Source: JAIQFL01 sp035295745 | GTDB taxonomy: Bacteria; Acidobacteriota; Terriglobia; Bryobacterales; Bryobacteraceae | Assembly (NCBI GenBank): GCA_035295745.1 | Contig: DATGIL010000042.1 | Span: forward strand, 1 to 64,000 | DNA length: 64,000 bases | Reading direction: 5' to 3' | Shown here: piece by piece, positions 39,005-48,410 of the stretch | Layout: the number at the start of each line of letters is the position of its first letter | How positions within the stretch are numbered: the first letter of the stretch is position 1 | The notes under the pieces: model-generated | Databases searched by the model: none | The model's input: only the letters and a program-made list of their open reading frames with translations | Told to the model about the DNA's origin: nothing | Translations under genes and position numbers: made by a program

Positions 39005-39955
39005 TTAGCGAAGCGCTACCGTTCGCCCACCCTGTTCCTTACTCTTCTGCGCTGCATCCATAAACGCAAACATCTCGAGTGTTTCTTCATTAGGAACGGG
39101 CGGCTTGCCGCTCTCGAAAAACTTGACGATCTCGACCACTAGCGGGTGATAGTCCGTCGCTGCCGCCGCCTTCGGGTGGCTTTCCACCACGTCCTTGGCT
39201 CGAAACACCACCGCGCCATAATCGCTGTACGGCCGGATGGCCCGCACTGTCCCGATGCGTCCGTCCTTCCATTTCCCCACGATCACTTCCACGTTCGCTC
39301 CCGAAGTACGCGTGACGCTTTCGCATCCCGGGCCCATCAACGTATACAGCACCTCGACCGGATGCACGGCATACCAGGAGAGGTCCAGATAATGGTGCGG
39401 CTCCATTGGGCCCGGTCCCCACGTCATGGCGCCGGTGACATCCGGAAATTTCATGGTCGCGCCGATCGCGCCAAATCGCAGGCTCGACGAGCTGAACCAC
39501 GCCACGCCCGCCGCTTTTGCCAATCGCGCAATCTCGCGCGCATCCTCCAGGGTCGAGGCGAGCGGCTTGTCGATGAACAGAGGCTTGTGCGCGGCAATCA
39601 CCGGCCTCGCCTGTTCCAGATGTACGCGCCCATCGATGCTGGTGAGCAACACTCCATCCACCTTCGTGAGCAGCGTTGCGATGTCCGGCACAATCTCCAC
39701 GCCGTACTTGGTGCGAATCTCTTCGGCGTATCGATCCACGCGTCCATGACTCTCTTCGATATCCGCGCTGCCGCCTTTGTATGCCGCGACTACACGCGCC
39801 CCCGCGACATGATCGCGCTCGCTGGCATCCTCATTCAGCAGTTTCGTGAAGGCGGGAACATGCGAGGTGTCGGTTCCGATGATGCCCAGTCGAAAATCGG
39901 CGCACGGAGCAGACAGCGCCAACGCGAGGAGCAGGAGTGATTTCACGATAGGCAT
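39005..39955 (-). CDS. Exported Gfo/Idh/MocA oxidoreductase
   Basis: 316 residues. The ATG at 39955 begins a signal peptide (MPIVKSLLLLALALSAPCAD); longer frames cover only sequence antisense to recG. FRLGIIGTDTSHVPAF is the dinucleotide-binding turn in a diverged form (GxDxSH), VDGVLLTSIDGRVHLEQARP the second strand, and IAAHKPLFIDKPLASTLEDA the family's EKP-like motif (here DKP). The C-terminal domain has EPHHYLDLSWYAVHPVEVLY with the His typical of the active site. Probably a periplasmic sugar-modifying oxidoreductase; substrate unknown. Confidence 0.85.
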   Translation of the reverse strand: MPIVKSLLLLALALSAPCADFRLGIIGTDTSHVPAFTKLLNEDASERDHVAGARVVAAYKGGSADIEESHGRVDRYAEEIRTKYGVEIVPDIATLLTKVDGVLLTSIDGRVHLEQARPVIAAHKPLFIDKPLASTLEDAREIARLAKAAGVAWFSSSSLRFGAIGATMKFPDVTGAMTWGPGPMEPHHYLDLSWYAVHPVEVLYTLMGPGCESVTRTSGANVEVIVGKWKDGRIGTVRAIRPYSDYGAVVFRAKDVVESHPKAAAATDYHPLVVEIVKFFESGKPPVPNEETLEMFAFMDAAQKSKEQGGRTVALR

Positions 39956-40030
39956 TGTACACTGGGGTGAGACGGCCCGGGGTATCCCGTCAGTTGCGGA
40001 CCGATCGGTCGCGCAAACCTCATCCCGTTT

Positions 40031-42136
40031 ATGGACCTCACCACCCCGCTCAGCTCTGTTAAAGGAATCGGTACGGCGCGGGCCGCCATGCTGGAGGCCA
40101 AAGCACTGGTCACCGTCGAAGACATGCTGGGCTACATTCCGTTCCGCTACGAGGACCGCAGCAACGTCAAAACTATTGCCCAACTGGCACCCGGCGAGAT
40201 GGCAACCGTCATCGCAGAGGTCCGCTCGGCTAAGGTATCGGGCTTCCGGCGCCGCAATCTGGGCATGTTCGAGGCCCGCTTCAGCGACGCTTCCCGCGCC
40301 ATTCTGGTTGGCAAATGGTTTCACGGCGGCTACCTCGCTAACGTCTTCGCCGATGGCATGAAGGTGGCGCTCTACGGCAAGGTCGAATTCGACAGCTACG
40401 CGGGTCAGCTCACCATGCTGCACCCGGAGTACGAAATCCTCTCGGGCGACGACGACGAGGGCGAGTCTTCCCTGCATGTAGGGCGCATTGTGCCCATCTA
40501 CGAGGCAGTCTCCAAGATCACCACCAAGCAACTGCGCGTGCTGCTGCATCGCGTGCTGGAGTCGCTGACGCCCGAAGAAGATCTTCTTCCGGAGTTCCTG
40601 CGCGGGCGTTTCCAGATGCCGATGCCGGACCGCTGGACCGCCTTGCGTCAGACCCATTTCCCTCCGCCCGACTCCGACCTTCGCCTGCTCAACGCGTTCC
40701 GCTCGCCGGCCCAATACCGCCTCATCTTCGAGGAGTTCTTCTGGCTCGAATGCGGCGTCGCGTTGAAGCGCGGCAAGGCGCGCATGCTGCCTGGCATCGC
40801 CTTTGAAGTGACCGATCGCGTGCGCCAGCAGATCAAGACCATGCTGCCGTTCAAGCCCACGGAGGCGCAAAAGCGCGTGATCACGGAGATCGTCGCCGAT
40901 ATGAAGGCGCCCCGCCCCATGAACCGCTTGCTACAGGGCGATGTGGGAAGCGGCAAGACTATCGTCGCCGCCGAAGCCGCGGTGGTCGCCATCGAGAACG
41001 GCTATCAGGTCGCTGTGCTGGCGCCCACCGAGATCCTGGCCGCGCAGCACTTCCTCTATTTCAAGCAGATTCTCTCCAAGCTCGGATACGTCTCGATGTT
41101 GTTGACCGGCTCATTCACGCCGCGCGAGAAGACGCAGTTGAAGAAGCTCGTAGCAGAGGGCATTGCCCACGTAGTCATCGGTACGCACGCGCTGCTGGAA
41201 AAGGACGTCGAGTTCAAGCGGCTCGGCCTCGCGATTGTCGACGAGCAGCATCGCTTCGGCGTGCTGCAGCGTCTTGGACTGGTGCAGAAGGGCGTTCATC
41301 CCGACGTTCTGGTGATGACAGCCACGCCCATTCCGCGGACTCTCGGCATGACGCTTTATGGCGATCTCGACGTCTCCATCATCGACCAGTTGCCGCCGGG
41401 GCGAAAGCCGATCCTGACCAAACACTACACCGCCGACCGCATCGAACAGGCCTACAGCTTCGTAAAAACGCAAATCGACGAAGGGCGCCAGGCTTACGTG
41501 GTCTACCCCGTCATTGAAGAGTCGGAAACCCAGTCCACGAAGGCCGCGCAGAAGATGTACGAGCACCTCTCCAAGGAGGTCTTCCCCGATATCGCCGTGG
41601 GGCTGATGCATGGACGCCTCGGCGCCGATGAGAAGGAAGCGGTGATGCAGCGCTTCAAAGCAGGTGAGATCAAGATCCTGGTCTCGACTACGGTGATCGA
41701 AGTGGGAGTGGATGTTCCCAACGCCTCGGTGATGCTGATTGAACATGCCGAGCGTTTTGGCCTGGCACAGATGCACCAGCTTCGCGGGCGCGTTGGGCGC
41801 GGCGCCGCCCAGAGCTACTGCCTGCTCGTCACCGAGAAGCTCAACGATACCGCGCGCGAGCGCATCCGCACACTCGTGGAATCGACCGACGGATTCTACA
41901 TCTCCGAAATGGATCTGAAGCTTCGCGGTATGGGAGAATTCTTCGGCACCAAACAGTCCGGCATGCCCTCGCTGCGCATGGCGGACATCATTCGCGATGC
42001 CGAAATCCTCGAAGTCGCGCGGCGCGAAGCGATGGACTTCGTCGCGCGCCCACCCTCGGAGGAGGCGCTGCGCCAGGCAGTCGCGTACATTCGCGACCAC
42101 TGGCAGCGCCGCTACGGCCTGGTGACGGTGGGCTGA
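40031..42136 (+). CDS. recG: ATP-dependent DNA helicase RecG
   Basis: 701 residues. The N-terminal wedge domain is an OB fold (DRSNVKTIAQLAPGEMATVI; RFSDASRAILVGKWFHGGYL). The helicase core has GDVGSGKTIVAAEAA (motif I), PTEILAAQH (Ia), VDEQHRFGVLQR (II, DEQH), MTATPIPRTL (III), STTVIEVGVDVPNA (V) and HQLRGRVGRG (VI). RecG drives replication-fork reversal and branch migration. The C-terminal signature GTKQSGMPSLRMADI is present. It ends exactly where rsmD begins (shared A of TGATG), so they are coupled. Confidence 0.97.
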   Translation: MDLTTPLSSVKGIGTARAAMLEAKALVTVEDMLGYIPFRYEDRSNVKTIAQLAPGEMATVIAEVRSAKVSGFRRRNLGMFEARFSDASRAILVGKWFHGGYLANVFADGMKVALYGKVEFDSYAGQLTMLHPEYEILSGDDDEGESSLHVGRIVPIYEAVSKITTKQLRVLLHRVLESLTPEEDLLPEFLRGRFQMPMPDRWTALRQTHFPPPDSDLRLLNAFRSPAQYRLIFEEFFWLECGVALKRGKARMLPGIAFEVTDRVRQQIKTMLPFKPTEAQKRVITEIVADMKAPRPMNRLLQGDVGSGKTIVAAEAAVVAIENGYQVAVLAPTEILAAQHFLYFKQILSKLGYVSMLLTGSFTPREKTQLKKLVAEGIAHVVIGTHALLEKDVEFKRLGLAIVDEQHRFGVLQRLGLVQKGVHPDVLVMTATPIPRTLGMTLYGDLDVSIIDQLPPGRKPILTKHYTADRIEQAYSFVKTQIDEGRQAYVVYPVIEESETQSTKAAQKMYEHLSKEVFPDIAVGLMHGRLGADEKEAVMQRFKAGEIKILVSTTVIEVGVDVPNASVMLIEHAERFGLAQMHQLRGRVGRGAAQSYCLLVTEKLNDTARERIRTLVESTDGFYISEMDLKLRGMGEFFGTKQSGMPSLRMADIIRDAEILEVARREAMDFVARPPSEEALRQAVAYIRDHWQRRYGLVTVG

Positions 42137-42660
42137 TGCGCGTCATTGCCGGGGAGTTCCGTTCGCGCCGCCTGAAGAGCGTTCCGGGAGACGCCACTCG
42201 CCCCACGCCCGACCGTCTGCGCGAGACACTCTTTGACATCCTGGGCCAGCGGATCGAAGGCGCCACGTTCCTGGATGCATATGCAGGCACGGGTGCAGTG
42301 GGCATCGAAGCGTTGAGCCGCGGCGCCCGTCACGCATTCTTTCTGGAGAAGAGCCGGGGGGCCGTCGAAACGATCCGCGAGAATCTGGCGTCGCTGCAAT
42401 TGGAATCGCGGGCAACGGTCGTGGCCGGCCCGGTGCTGCTCACCATTGAACGCCATCCCGCCGGTATCGTGTTCCTGGATCCGCCTTACACCTCGGAACG
42501 CGAATACCCGGCGGTGCTGGAGTTGCTGGGCTCATCGCCGCCCGAGTTGACACTGGTGCAGCACTCGTCGCGTCTGCAACTTCCGGAGTCGGCGGGAGGG
42601 CTGCGCCGCACGCGCGTGGTGAAGCAAGGCGACAATGCCCTCAGCTTCTACACGGAGTAG
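42136..42660 (+). CDS. rsmD: 16S rRNA (guanine(966)-N(2))-methyltransferase
   Basis: 174 residues. MRVIAGEFRSRRLKSVPGDA, TRPTPDRLRETLFDILGQRI and FLDAYAGTGAVGIEALSRGA are the conserved start and SAM-binding motif I, and IVFLDPPYTSE is the NPPY-like motif IV (DPPY) for N2 methylation of guanine. It methylates G966 of 16S rRNA, in the 30S head near the P site. The start overlaps the recG stop. Confidence 0.95.
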   Translation: MRVIAGEFRSRRLKSVPGDATRPTPDRLRETLFDILGQRIEGATFLDAYAGTGAVGIEALSRGARHAFFLEKSRGAVETIRENLASLQLESRATVVAGPVLLTIERHPAGIVFLDPPYTSEREYPAVLELLGSSPPELTLVQHSSRLQLPESAGGLRRTRVVKQGDNALSFYTE

Positions 42661-42678
42661 CGCGATCGGTCCGCGGCC

Positions 42679-43377
42679 TTAGTCGCCCTGTGAAAGCCGC
42701 CATAGCACCTGGCGCAGCATGCCCATGAGCACCGGAGCATCTCGCGCCGCCAGATCCCAGCGCCGAACCAGCCGGCGAATCTTCTCCTGGCTGGACGCGG
42801 CGGTCACCGGATTGATATAACCGCTGCGTTCGAGCACGTCGATCAGCATCCCCGTGATCTGCTCATTCTCCGCCGCCCCCGCCCGCCGGATGCGTTCCGG
42901 CTTCGCCTCCGCCGCCTTGGGATCGCGCGCCAATTCGTAGAGGCACAACGCCACCGCCTGCCCGAGATTCATCGAGAGACCCGCGTCGACGGTCGGAATG
43001 CGCATCAGCCAGTGGCAATGGCTCAGGTCCTCGTTCGACAGTCCGAACTTCTCGGAGCCGAACAGAAGCGCGACGGGAGCCTGCGCCAGGGACCGCGCGA
43101 TCAGGCGCGCGCCGTATTCCAGGCGACGGAGCGGATGCTGCAGTTCCCGGTGTCCTAATGATGTCGTGCCAATCACGAGCCGGCAGTCCGCAACGGCATC
43201 CGCGGTAGTCGCGAACTCTTCCGCGGCTTGCAGGAGGGGCGCCGCGCCTACCGCGGAGCGTGCCTCGCGGAACGCTACGTCATACGGCTGCACCACCCGC
43301 AAGCGGGCAAAGCCGAAATTCGCCATGGCCCGCGCCGACGCGCCGATGTTGAGCGGATTGCGCGTCGAGACCATCAC
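42679..43377 (-). CDS. SPOUT RNA methyltransferase (TrmJ/TrmH-like)
   Basis: 232 residues. MMVSTRNPLNIGASARAMAN opens the SPOUT knot fold; VALLFGSEKFGLSNEDLSHC is motif 2 and IPTVDAGLSMNLGQAVALCL is motif 3. The C-terminal extension (ENEQITGMLIDVLERSGYIN) is the one found in the TrmJ branch, which 2'-O-methylates position 32 of tRNAs. The GTG at 43377 is the first start in the frame; homologues usually begin a few residues earlier (the frame continues KDNLRVV upstream with no start codon), so the true start is unsure. Confidence 0.88.
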   Translation of the reverse strand: MMVSTRNPLNIGASARAMANFGFARLRVVQPYDVAFREARSAVGAAPLLQAAEEFATTADAVADCRLVIGTTSLGHRELQHPLRRLEYGARLIARSLAQAPVALLFGSEKFGLSNEDLSHCHWLMRIPTVDAGLSMNLGQAVALCLYELARDPKAAEAKPERIRRAGAAENEQITGMLIDVLERSGYINPVTAASSQEKIRRLVRRWDLAARDAPVLMGMLRQVLWRLSQGD

Positions 43378-43461
43378 GACGCGAAGATTGTCTTTCCAGT
43401 TTGTGCCGATACTCCGATCGTATCGAAACCGGGATCATAGCGAAACTCGCGCGTCCCCGCG

Positions 43462-43926
43462 ATGCGCGCCGCAATCGCGTGTTACAGTTTGGAATTGAGA
43501 CACTACCCAATATTTCTGGACCTGAAAGACCGGCCGGTGCTGTTGGTAGGCGCCGGCAAGGTAGCGCTGCGCAAGGCTAAGGGCCTGCTCGAATGCGGGG
43601 CACGAATCACGGTGGTCGCGCCGGAATGTGAGCCGGAGTTTGAAACCATGCCGGTACGTCTCGTCCGCCGACGGTTTCGTGCGTCCGACCTGGGGAATTG
43701 CTTGCTGGTCTTCGCCGCCACCGATGATCGCCTCACCAATCACCGCATCGGAATTGCCGCCAAAGGCAAGGGCCTTTTCGCCAACATCGCGGATTCTTCC
43801 GAGGAGTGCGGATTTCTGGTACCCGCGCGGGTGCAGCGCGGCAACGTGCAGATCGCGATCTCGACGGGCGGCGAGAGTCCTCGCCTTTCGGCTGAGCTGC
43901 GCAAAAAGTTGGAAGACATACTGTAG
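43462..43926 (+). CDS. Precorrin-2 dehydrogenase-type protein (siroheme synthesis)
   Basis: 154 residues. YPIFLDLKDRPVLLVGAGKV then ALRKAKGLLECGARITVVAP form the Rossmann NAD site of the CysG/Met8 N-terminal domain, followed by CLLVFAATDDRLTNHRIG and the dimerisation strand. VQIAISTGGESPRLSAELRK is the family's late motif. The protein stops soon after it, about 50 residues shorter than typical SirC/Met8 proteins, so the C-terminal helical domain is minimal. It oxidises precorrin-2 to sirohydrochlorin. A start a few codons later is possible. Confidence 0.85.
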   Translation: MRAAIACYSLELRHYPIFLDLKDRPVLLVGAGKVALRKAKGLLECGARITVVAPECEPEFETMPVRLVRRRFRASDLGNCLLVFAATDDRLTNHRIGIAAKGKGLFANIADSSEECGFLVPARVQRGNVQIAISTGGESPRLSAELRKKLEDIL

Positions 43927-44262
43927 AAGAAGGTATCTCGGAGGACGCTCCCTCAGTCTCAGTCTCAGACACGCTGAAAAAATGCGAGCGGGCGATTCTT
44001 TTACGTCATCTCACACCCACCGTCCCGGCTCGTAACCTGCCAAATACGTGCGCGCGATATGCGCTTGCGAGCCGCGCGCGTCAGCAAGCGGCCACTCATC
44101 AGAAGGGGAGACGCTCCCTCAGCTCACAGTCGCGGCTCGTAAAGTCGCGGCAAGACGGTATCATTGAAAGCTGGGCCGCGCATCGTCGACATGAGCCGCG
44201 CCCGTTTGCATTCGTCTCCGGCCTCCGAGACGTACGGCCTGGCCGTACGTCAACTGAACGAT
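43927..44262. other. Intergenic region with dispersed palindromic repeats
   Basis: About 335 bases without a gene. The stretch 44068-44091 is a perfect inverted copy of 48869-48892. GCTCCCT (44113-44119) and GTCGCGGCTCG (44129-44139) form a reverse-complement version of the GAGCCGCGAC/AGGGAG unit found at 48920-49009; another GACGCTCCCTCAG lies near 43943. These are part of a repeat family spread between genes. Confidence 0.6.
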
Positions 44263-45234
44263 ATGTGGTGCCGTTTCGTTGTCCCCGTAGCCTTGCTGGC
44301 GCTCGCGTGGGGTGCGTGCGCACAACCGGGCCCCAAGCCCAGTCACGATCCAGAAGCCGCGCGCCTGGTCACCGGCGATATCCCCAATTTCTGGCGCGTA
44401 TTTGACAAGGCCTCCTTGAAAGATGCCGGTGACCTGTTCCAACGCGAGTACCTCGACCCGGGGTCCACCGGCCTTCACGATTTCGTCAAGGCCCGCATCC
44501 AGAACGGCCGACTTCTGGCTGCCACCGCGGTGTCACGCCCGCGCTACTATTCCGCCATTCGTGAAGGTACGCTCTCCATCGATCGATCCACCGCCGTCAA
44601 GGACGCAATCCGCGCGAGCTTCCGCAAGCTCAAGGAGATTTATCCGGACGCCGTGTTCCCCGATGTGTACTTCGTGGTCGGCCGCATGACTTCCGCGGGT
44701 ACCACCTCCCAGAACGGCCTGTTGATCGGGGTCGAGATGAATGCTCGAGACCGGAATACGCCGGTTGACGAGTTGAACGATTGGGAACGCGCGGTTACGG
44801 GGCAGATCGCCAACCTTCCGAATATCGTAGCCCACGAACTAATTCACATCCAGCAGGACCAGGACAGTGAGCAGACCTCGCTCCTTTATCGGTCTTTGAT
44901 GGAAGGCGGAGCCGACTTCGTAGGGGAACTTATCTCCGGCGACATCATCAATCGGGTCCAGCGCACATACGGCGACGCACATGAGGCGGCACTCTGGCAG
45001 GAGTTTCGTAAAGACATGGCGGGCAAAGACGTCAGCCACTGGCTATTCCAGGGAGACCGCTCCAAAGACCGTCCAGCCGACCTCGGATACTACATCGGTT
45101 TCAAGATCTGCGAAGCTTTCTATCGCCGGACTCCAGACAAGCGCGAGGCCGTGCGCCGCATTCTCAGAGTCAAGGATGCCGAGGCGTTCCTCCGGGATAG
45201 TGGATATGAAGGCGGCCACCAGCCAGGCCGGTAG
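44263..45234 (+). CDS. Exported DUF2268-type zinc protease
   Basis: About 323 residues. The ATG at 44263 begins a signal peptide (VVPVALLALAWGACAQ), so the longer frame from 44164 was rejected. NFWRVFDKASLKDAGDLFQR is the family's start. PNIVAHELIHIQQDQDSEQT is the HExxH zinc site, and SLMEGGADFVGELISG the third-ligand helix. It is predicted to be a periplasmic or secreted metalloprotease of the DUF2268 type; the target is unknown. Confidence 0.8.
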   Translation: MWCRFVVPVALLALAWGACAQPGPKPSHDPEAARLVTGDIPNFWRVFDKASLKDAGDLFQREYLDPGSTGLHDFVKARIQNGRLLAATAVSRPRYYSAIREGTLSIDRSTAVKDAIRASFRKLKEIYPDAVFPDVYFVVGRMTSAGTTSQNGLLIGVEMNARDRNTPVDELNDWERAVTGQIANLPNIVAHELIHIQQDQDSEQTSLLYRSLMEGGADFVGELISGDIINRVQRTYGDAHEAALWQEFRKDMAGKDVSHWLFQGDRSKDRPADLGYYIGFKICEAFYRRTPDKREAVRRILRVKDAEAFLRDSGYEGGHQPGR

Positions 45235-45258
45235 CCGCCGCCCTGGTCGTCCAGGAGC

Positions 45259-45750
45259 TCAGCGAGCAGTTTTGGACTGCTGCGTCATCTGTGCCATCGA
45301 CTCCTTCATGCGCTTCTGCATCTCCGCCGGGGCGACCTCTTCAATCCTCGTCGCGACCGACCACGAGTGCCCGAACGGATCTTTGAGCCGCCCGTAACGG
45401 TCTCCCCAGAACATGTTGGTCAGCGGCGCTTCCACTTGCGCGCCTGCGGCAACCGCCTGATTGAAAACCGTATCGGCGTTCTCCACGTATAGCATCACGC
45501 CGCTCGTGGTGCCTCCCAGGGATTGCGGGGAATGGCCGCCGGTGCCGGGCATTTCGTCGGCCAGCATAATGACGGAATCACCGATCCGGATTTCGGCATG
45601 TCCGATCTTTCCCCCCGGCGCCTCCATGCGCATGATTTCCTGTGCACCGAACGCACGTTTGTAGAAGTCGATCGCACGCGCCGTATCGTTGGTTGTCAAA
45701 TACGGGGTCGCGGTGTGGAAACCTGCGGGTATGGGTTTGGTTTGTGGCAT
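45259..45750 (-). CDS. VOC protein, PhnB-like
   Basis: 163 residues starting MPQTKPIPAGFHTATPYLTT. DTARAIDFYKRAFGAQEIMR, APGGKIGHAEIRIGDSVIML and the end WGDRYGRLKDPFGHSWSVAT are the hallmarks of PhnB-like glyoxalase-fold proteins. The C-terminal 20 residues form a Met/Gln-rich helix. The ATG at 45750 has GAGGAGAG upstream. The family's activity is not fixed; some members act as glyoxalases or antibiotic-binding proteins. Confidence 0.88.
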   Translation of the reverse strand: MPQTKPIPAGFHTATPYLTTNDTARAIDFYKRAFGAQEIMRMEAPGGKIGHAEIRIGDSVIMLADEMPGTGGHSPQSLGGTTSGVMLYVENADTVFNQAVAAGAQVEAPLTNMFWGDRYGRLKDPFGHSWSVATRIEEVAPAEMQKRMKESMAQMTQQSKTAR

Positions 45751-45941
45751 TGGATTGCTCTCCTCGTTTTTGATTTTGGTAACGGCTTTCAGTCTACTGC
45801 CGCCTCTCCGGAGAATGCGGTGACGAAACACCCGCTGGTGGGCCCTTGGCGACGCGATCCGTGATCGTTTTCGCATCGATGACGCCTTGGCATCTCTCTT
45901 GCTTCACTCTTTCGTCCGTACATAATAGATTCGGGGAGAGC

Positions 45942-48290
45942 ATGGGAAATCTCTATCAAGACCTCCGTTACGCCGTGCGAACGCTGCGCCGGTCCCCCGG
46001 CTTCACACTCATCGCCATCCTGACTCTGGGCCTGGGAATCGGCGCCAACACGGCGATTTTCAGCCTGGTGCACGCCGTCATCCTGAAGCCTCTGCCCTTT
46101 CACGACCCCGCTCGCCTGGTCGCGATCTGGGACACTTACCTCCCGCAATTTCCCAAGGTGGGCATCTCGCCCCCGGAGATGGCGGCTTGGCAGCAGCAGA
46201 CCGACCTCTTCGAACAGACGGCCTGGTATCGCTATGTCCCGCAGAACCTCGCACTGACTTCCTCCGGGGCCGAACCGCTCGAAGTCCACGCCGGCTTCGC
46301 CTCGGCGACGCTGCTTCCCACGCTCGGTGTCGCGCCCGCCATTGGGCACGCCTTCGCTTCCACGGAACCGCCCAATTCCCTGCTGCTCGGGGACGCTCTG
46401 TGGCGCACCCGATTCGGCGGCGATCCCTCGATTCTAGGCAAGAGCATCCGCCTGAACGAGCGCGAGTTCACGATCGTTGGCGTGATGGCACCCGAGTTCC
46501 GCTTCCCGGAATGGGCCGACCTGTGGCTCCCTCAGGGTCCTCTGCAGGGCGACGAACTGACCAATCCAGTGCGCCACGCGCTGGGATTCGTGGCACGCCT
46601 TCGTCCCTCTGCCACTCCCGCCCAGGCCGGCGCTCGCATACGGGACATCGCGCAGAGGCTGGCAGCCGAGCACCCTAAAACCAGCACGGGATGGGGCGTC
46701 AAGCTCGTCGACCTGCAAGAGGACCTGACTGCCAACCTGCGTCCCTCTCTTTGGATGTTGCTGGGCGCTGTGACCCTGGTGTTGCTGATCGCATGCGGCA
46801 ACATGGCCAATCTTCTGCTTTCGCGATCCACGAGCCGGGCGCGGGAGATTGCCGTGCGCACTGCTCTCGGCGCGGGATCGGCTAGACTCGTCCGCCAGTT
46901 GCTCGTCGAAAGCGTATTGCTGGCGGCCGCAGGCGGCACATTCGGGCTGGTTCTCGCATCTGTGAGCCTCGCCGCAGCGGCCCCAGTTCCGGCACCGCTG
47001 GATTCGTCGGTGCTCCTGTTCCTGCTTGCAATCTCAACTGCAACAGGCGTCCTGTGCGGTCTCGCCCCCGCGCTGCAGACCCTCCGCGCCGATACCAACT
47101 CGATCATCAAATCGGCGTCGCAGGCCAGTGGGCGTTCCCCGAATGTGCGAGGCACGCTCGTCGTCCTCGAATTTGCCCTGGCGCTGATCCTCGTGGCGGG
47201 CGCAGGCATCCTGCTCAAGAGCTTCGAGCGCCTGATGCATGTGGATCCGGGCTTCTCGCCCCAAGGCGTGGTCACTGTGCGGCTTTCTATCCCGCCATCT
47301 CGCAAGCCCAACGACCTCTTTCACCGCATCGACGCCCGTCTGCGAACCCTGCCCGGGGTCCAGTCGATCGCTGCCAGCAATACGCTGCCGCTAATCGCCA
47401 ACCGCGCCAACACCACCCGTTTCAACGTGCCCGGCAGCCCGCTGGTCAATCCCGACGCGCTGCCCGCGGCACAGATTCGCGCCGTCAGTCCCGATTACTT
47501 CCAGGCGATGCACATCCCGATCCGATCCGGGAGGGCGTTTACGGAGCGAGACTTGAACGACCCGGTCGCGATCATCAATGAGAGCATGGCGAAGCGTTTC
47601 TGGCCGGGCGAAGACCCGGTCGGCCGCAAGTTCATCACCGGACCCTGGTCGGCGAATCCCAGTTTCTCGACCATCATCGGAGTGGCGGGAGACGTCAAGA
47701 ATTTCGGCCTCGATTCCGAATCCACGATGGACCTGTACTTCCCCAGCCTGAACCCCGCCTATGTGGTGGTGAAATCCTCGGGTGACGCCGCCGCGCTCGC
47801 CGGAGCCGTCCGCCGCGAGATCCACGCGGCCGATCCCGACCTGCCGCTCTCCGACCTTCAGACCATGGACGAAATCCTGGCGAATTCGGCCCATTCGCGA
47901 CGCTGGACCATGGCACTATTGGCGGTTTTTGCGGGGCTGGCGCTGCTGCTGGCGCTAATCGGGATCTACGGGGTGATGTCGTGGCTGGTGGCGCAGCGCA
48001 CGCGCGAAATCGGTATTCGCATGGCCCTGGGCGCCAGCCGGGCGCAGGTGCTCGGCCTGGTGATTCGTTACGGATTCGCCCTCAGCGGCATCGGCACCGC
48101 GATCGGAGTCGCCGGGGCACTGGCGCTCCGCCGGGTGTTGTCGGGCCTGGTCTTCGACGTCAGCACCGCGGATCCGTGGATCTACGGTGGAGTTGTCCTC
48201 CTGATGCTCGCGGTCGCCCTGCTCGCCTGCTACGTGCCAGCCCGCAGGGCCGCTCGCGTCGACCCGCTGATTGCTCTCCGCTGGGAGTAA
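45942..48290 (+). CDS. ADOP-type ABC transporter permease (MacB/FtsX fold)
   Basis: About 782 residues. MGNLYQDLRYAVRTLRRSPG then FTLIAILTLGLGIGANTAIF is the hallmark start of acidobacterial duplicated orphaned permeases. A MacB-like periplasmic domain follows (VGVMAPEFRFPEWADLWLPQ), then three FtsX helices (LWMLLGAVTLVLLIACGNMA), a further helix pair, a second periplasmic domain (INESMAKRFWPGEDPVGRKF) and a final FtsX part (REIGIRMALGASRAQVLGLV). The duplicated FtsX halves mark the ADOP group, which has no ATPase beside it. Probably moves a small molecule or peptide with an ATPase encoded elsewhere. Confidence 0.93.
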   Translation: MGNLYQDLRYAVRTLRRSPGFTLIAILTLGLGIGANTAIFSLVHAVILKPLPFHDPARLVAIWDTYLPQFPKVGISPPEMAAWQQQTDLFEQTAWYRYVPQNLALTSSGAEPLEVHAGFASATLLPTLGVAPAIGHAFASTEPPNSLLLGDALWRTRFGGDPSILGKSIRLNEREFTIVGVMAPEFRFPEWADLWLPQGPLQGDELTNPVRHALGFVARLRPSATPAQAGARIRDIAQRLAAEHPKTSTGWGVKLVDLQEDLTANLRPSLWMLLGAVTLVLLIACGNMANLLLSRSTSRAREIAVRTALGAGSARLVRQLLVESVLLAAAGGTFGLVLASVSLAAAAPVPAPLDSSVLLFLLAISTATGVLCGLAPALQTLRADTNSIIKSASQASGRSPNVRGTLVVLEFALALILVAGAGILLKSFERLMHVDPGFSPQGVVTVRLSIPPSRKPNDLFHRIDARLRTLPGVQSIAASNTLPLIANRANTTRFNVPGSPLVNPDALPAAQIRAVSPDYFQAMHIPIRSGRAFTERDLNDPVAIINESMAKRFWPGEDPVGRKFITGPWSANPSFSTIIGVAGDVKNFGLDSESTMDLYFPSLNPAYVVVKSSGDAAALAGAVRREIHAADPDLPLSDLQTMDEILANSAHSRRWTMALLAVFAGLALLLALIGIYGVMSWLVAQRTREIGIRMALGASRAQVLGLVIRYGFALSGIGTAIGVAGALALRRVLSGLVFDVSTADPWIYGGVVLLMLAVALLACYVPARRAARVDPLIALRWE

Positions 48291-48410
48291 AACTGTCCCA
48301 TCGTGGACACTGTAATCCCACTCCTGGGACTCGCCCCGGCGGGATTTCCGTAGTTTGCGGGGACATGCCTGAGGAATCTCGCGTGCTTCTAATTCGCCGC
48401 GAGGTTGTCC

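Noticed and set aside
39956..40870. A 305-codon upstream extension of the oxidoreductase frame on the minus strand
   Set aside because: It is antisense to the start of recG; the signal peptide at 39955 marks the true start.
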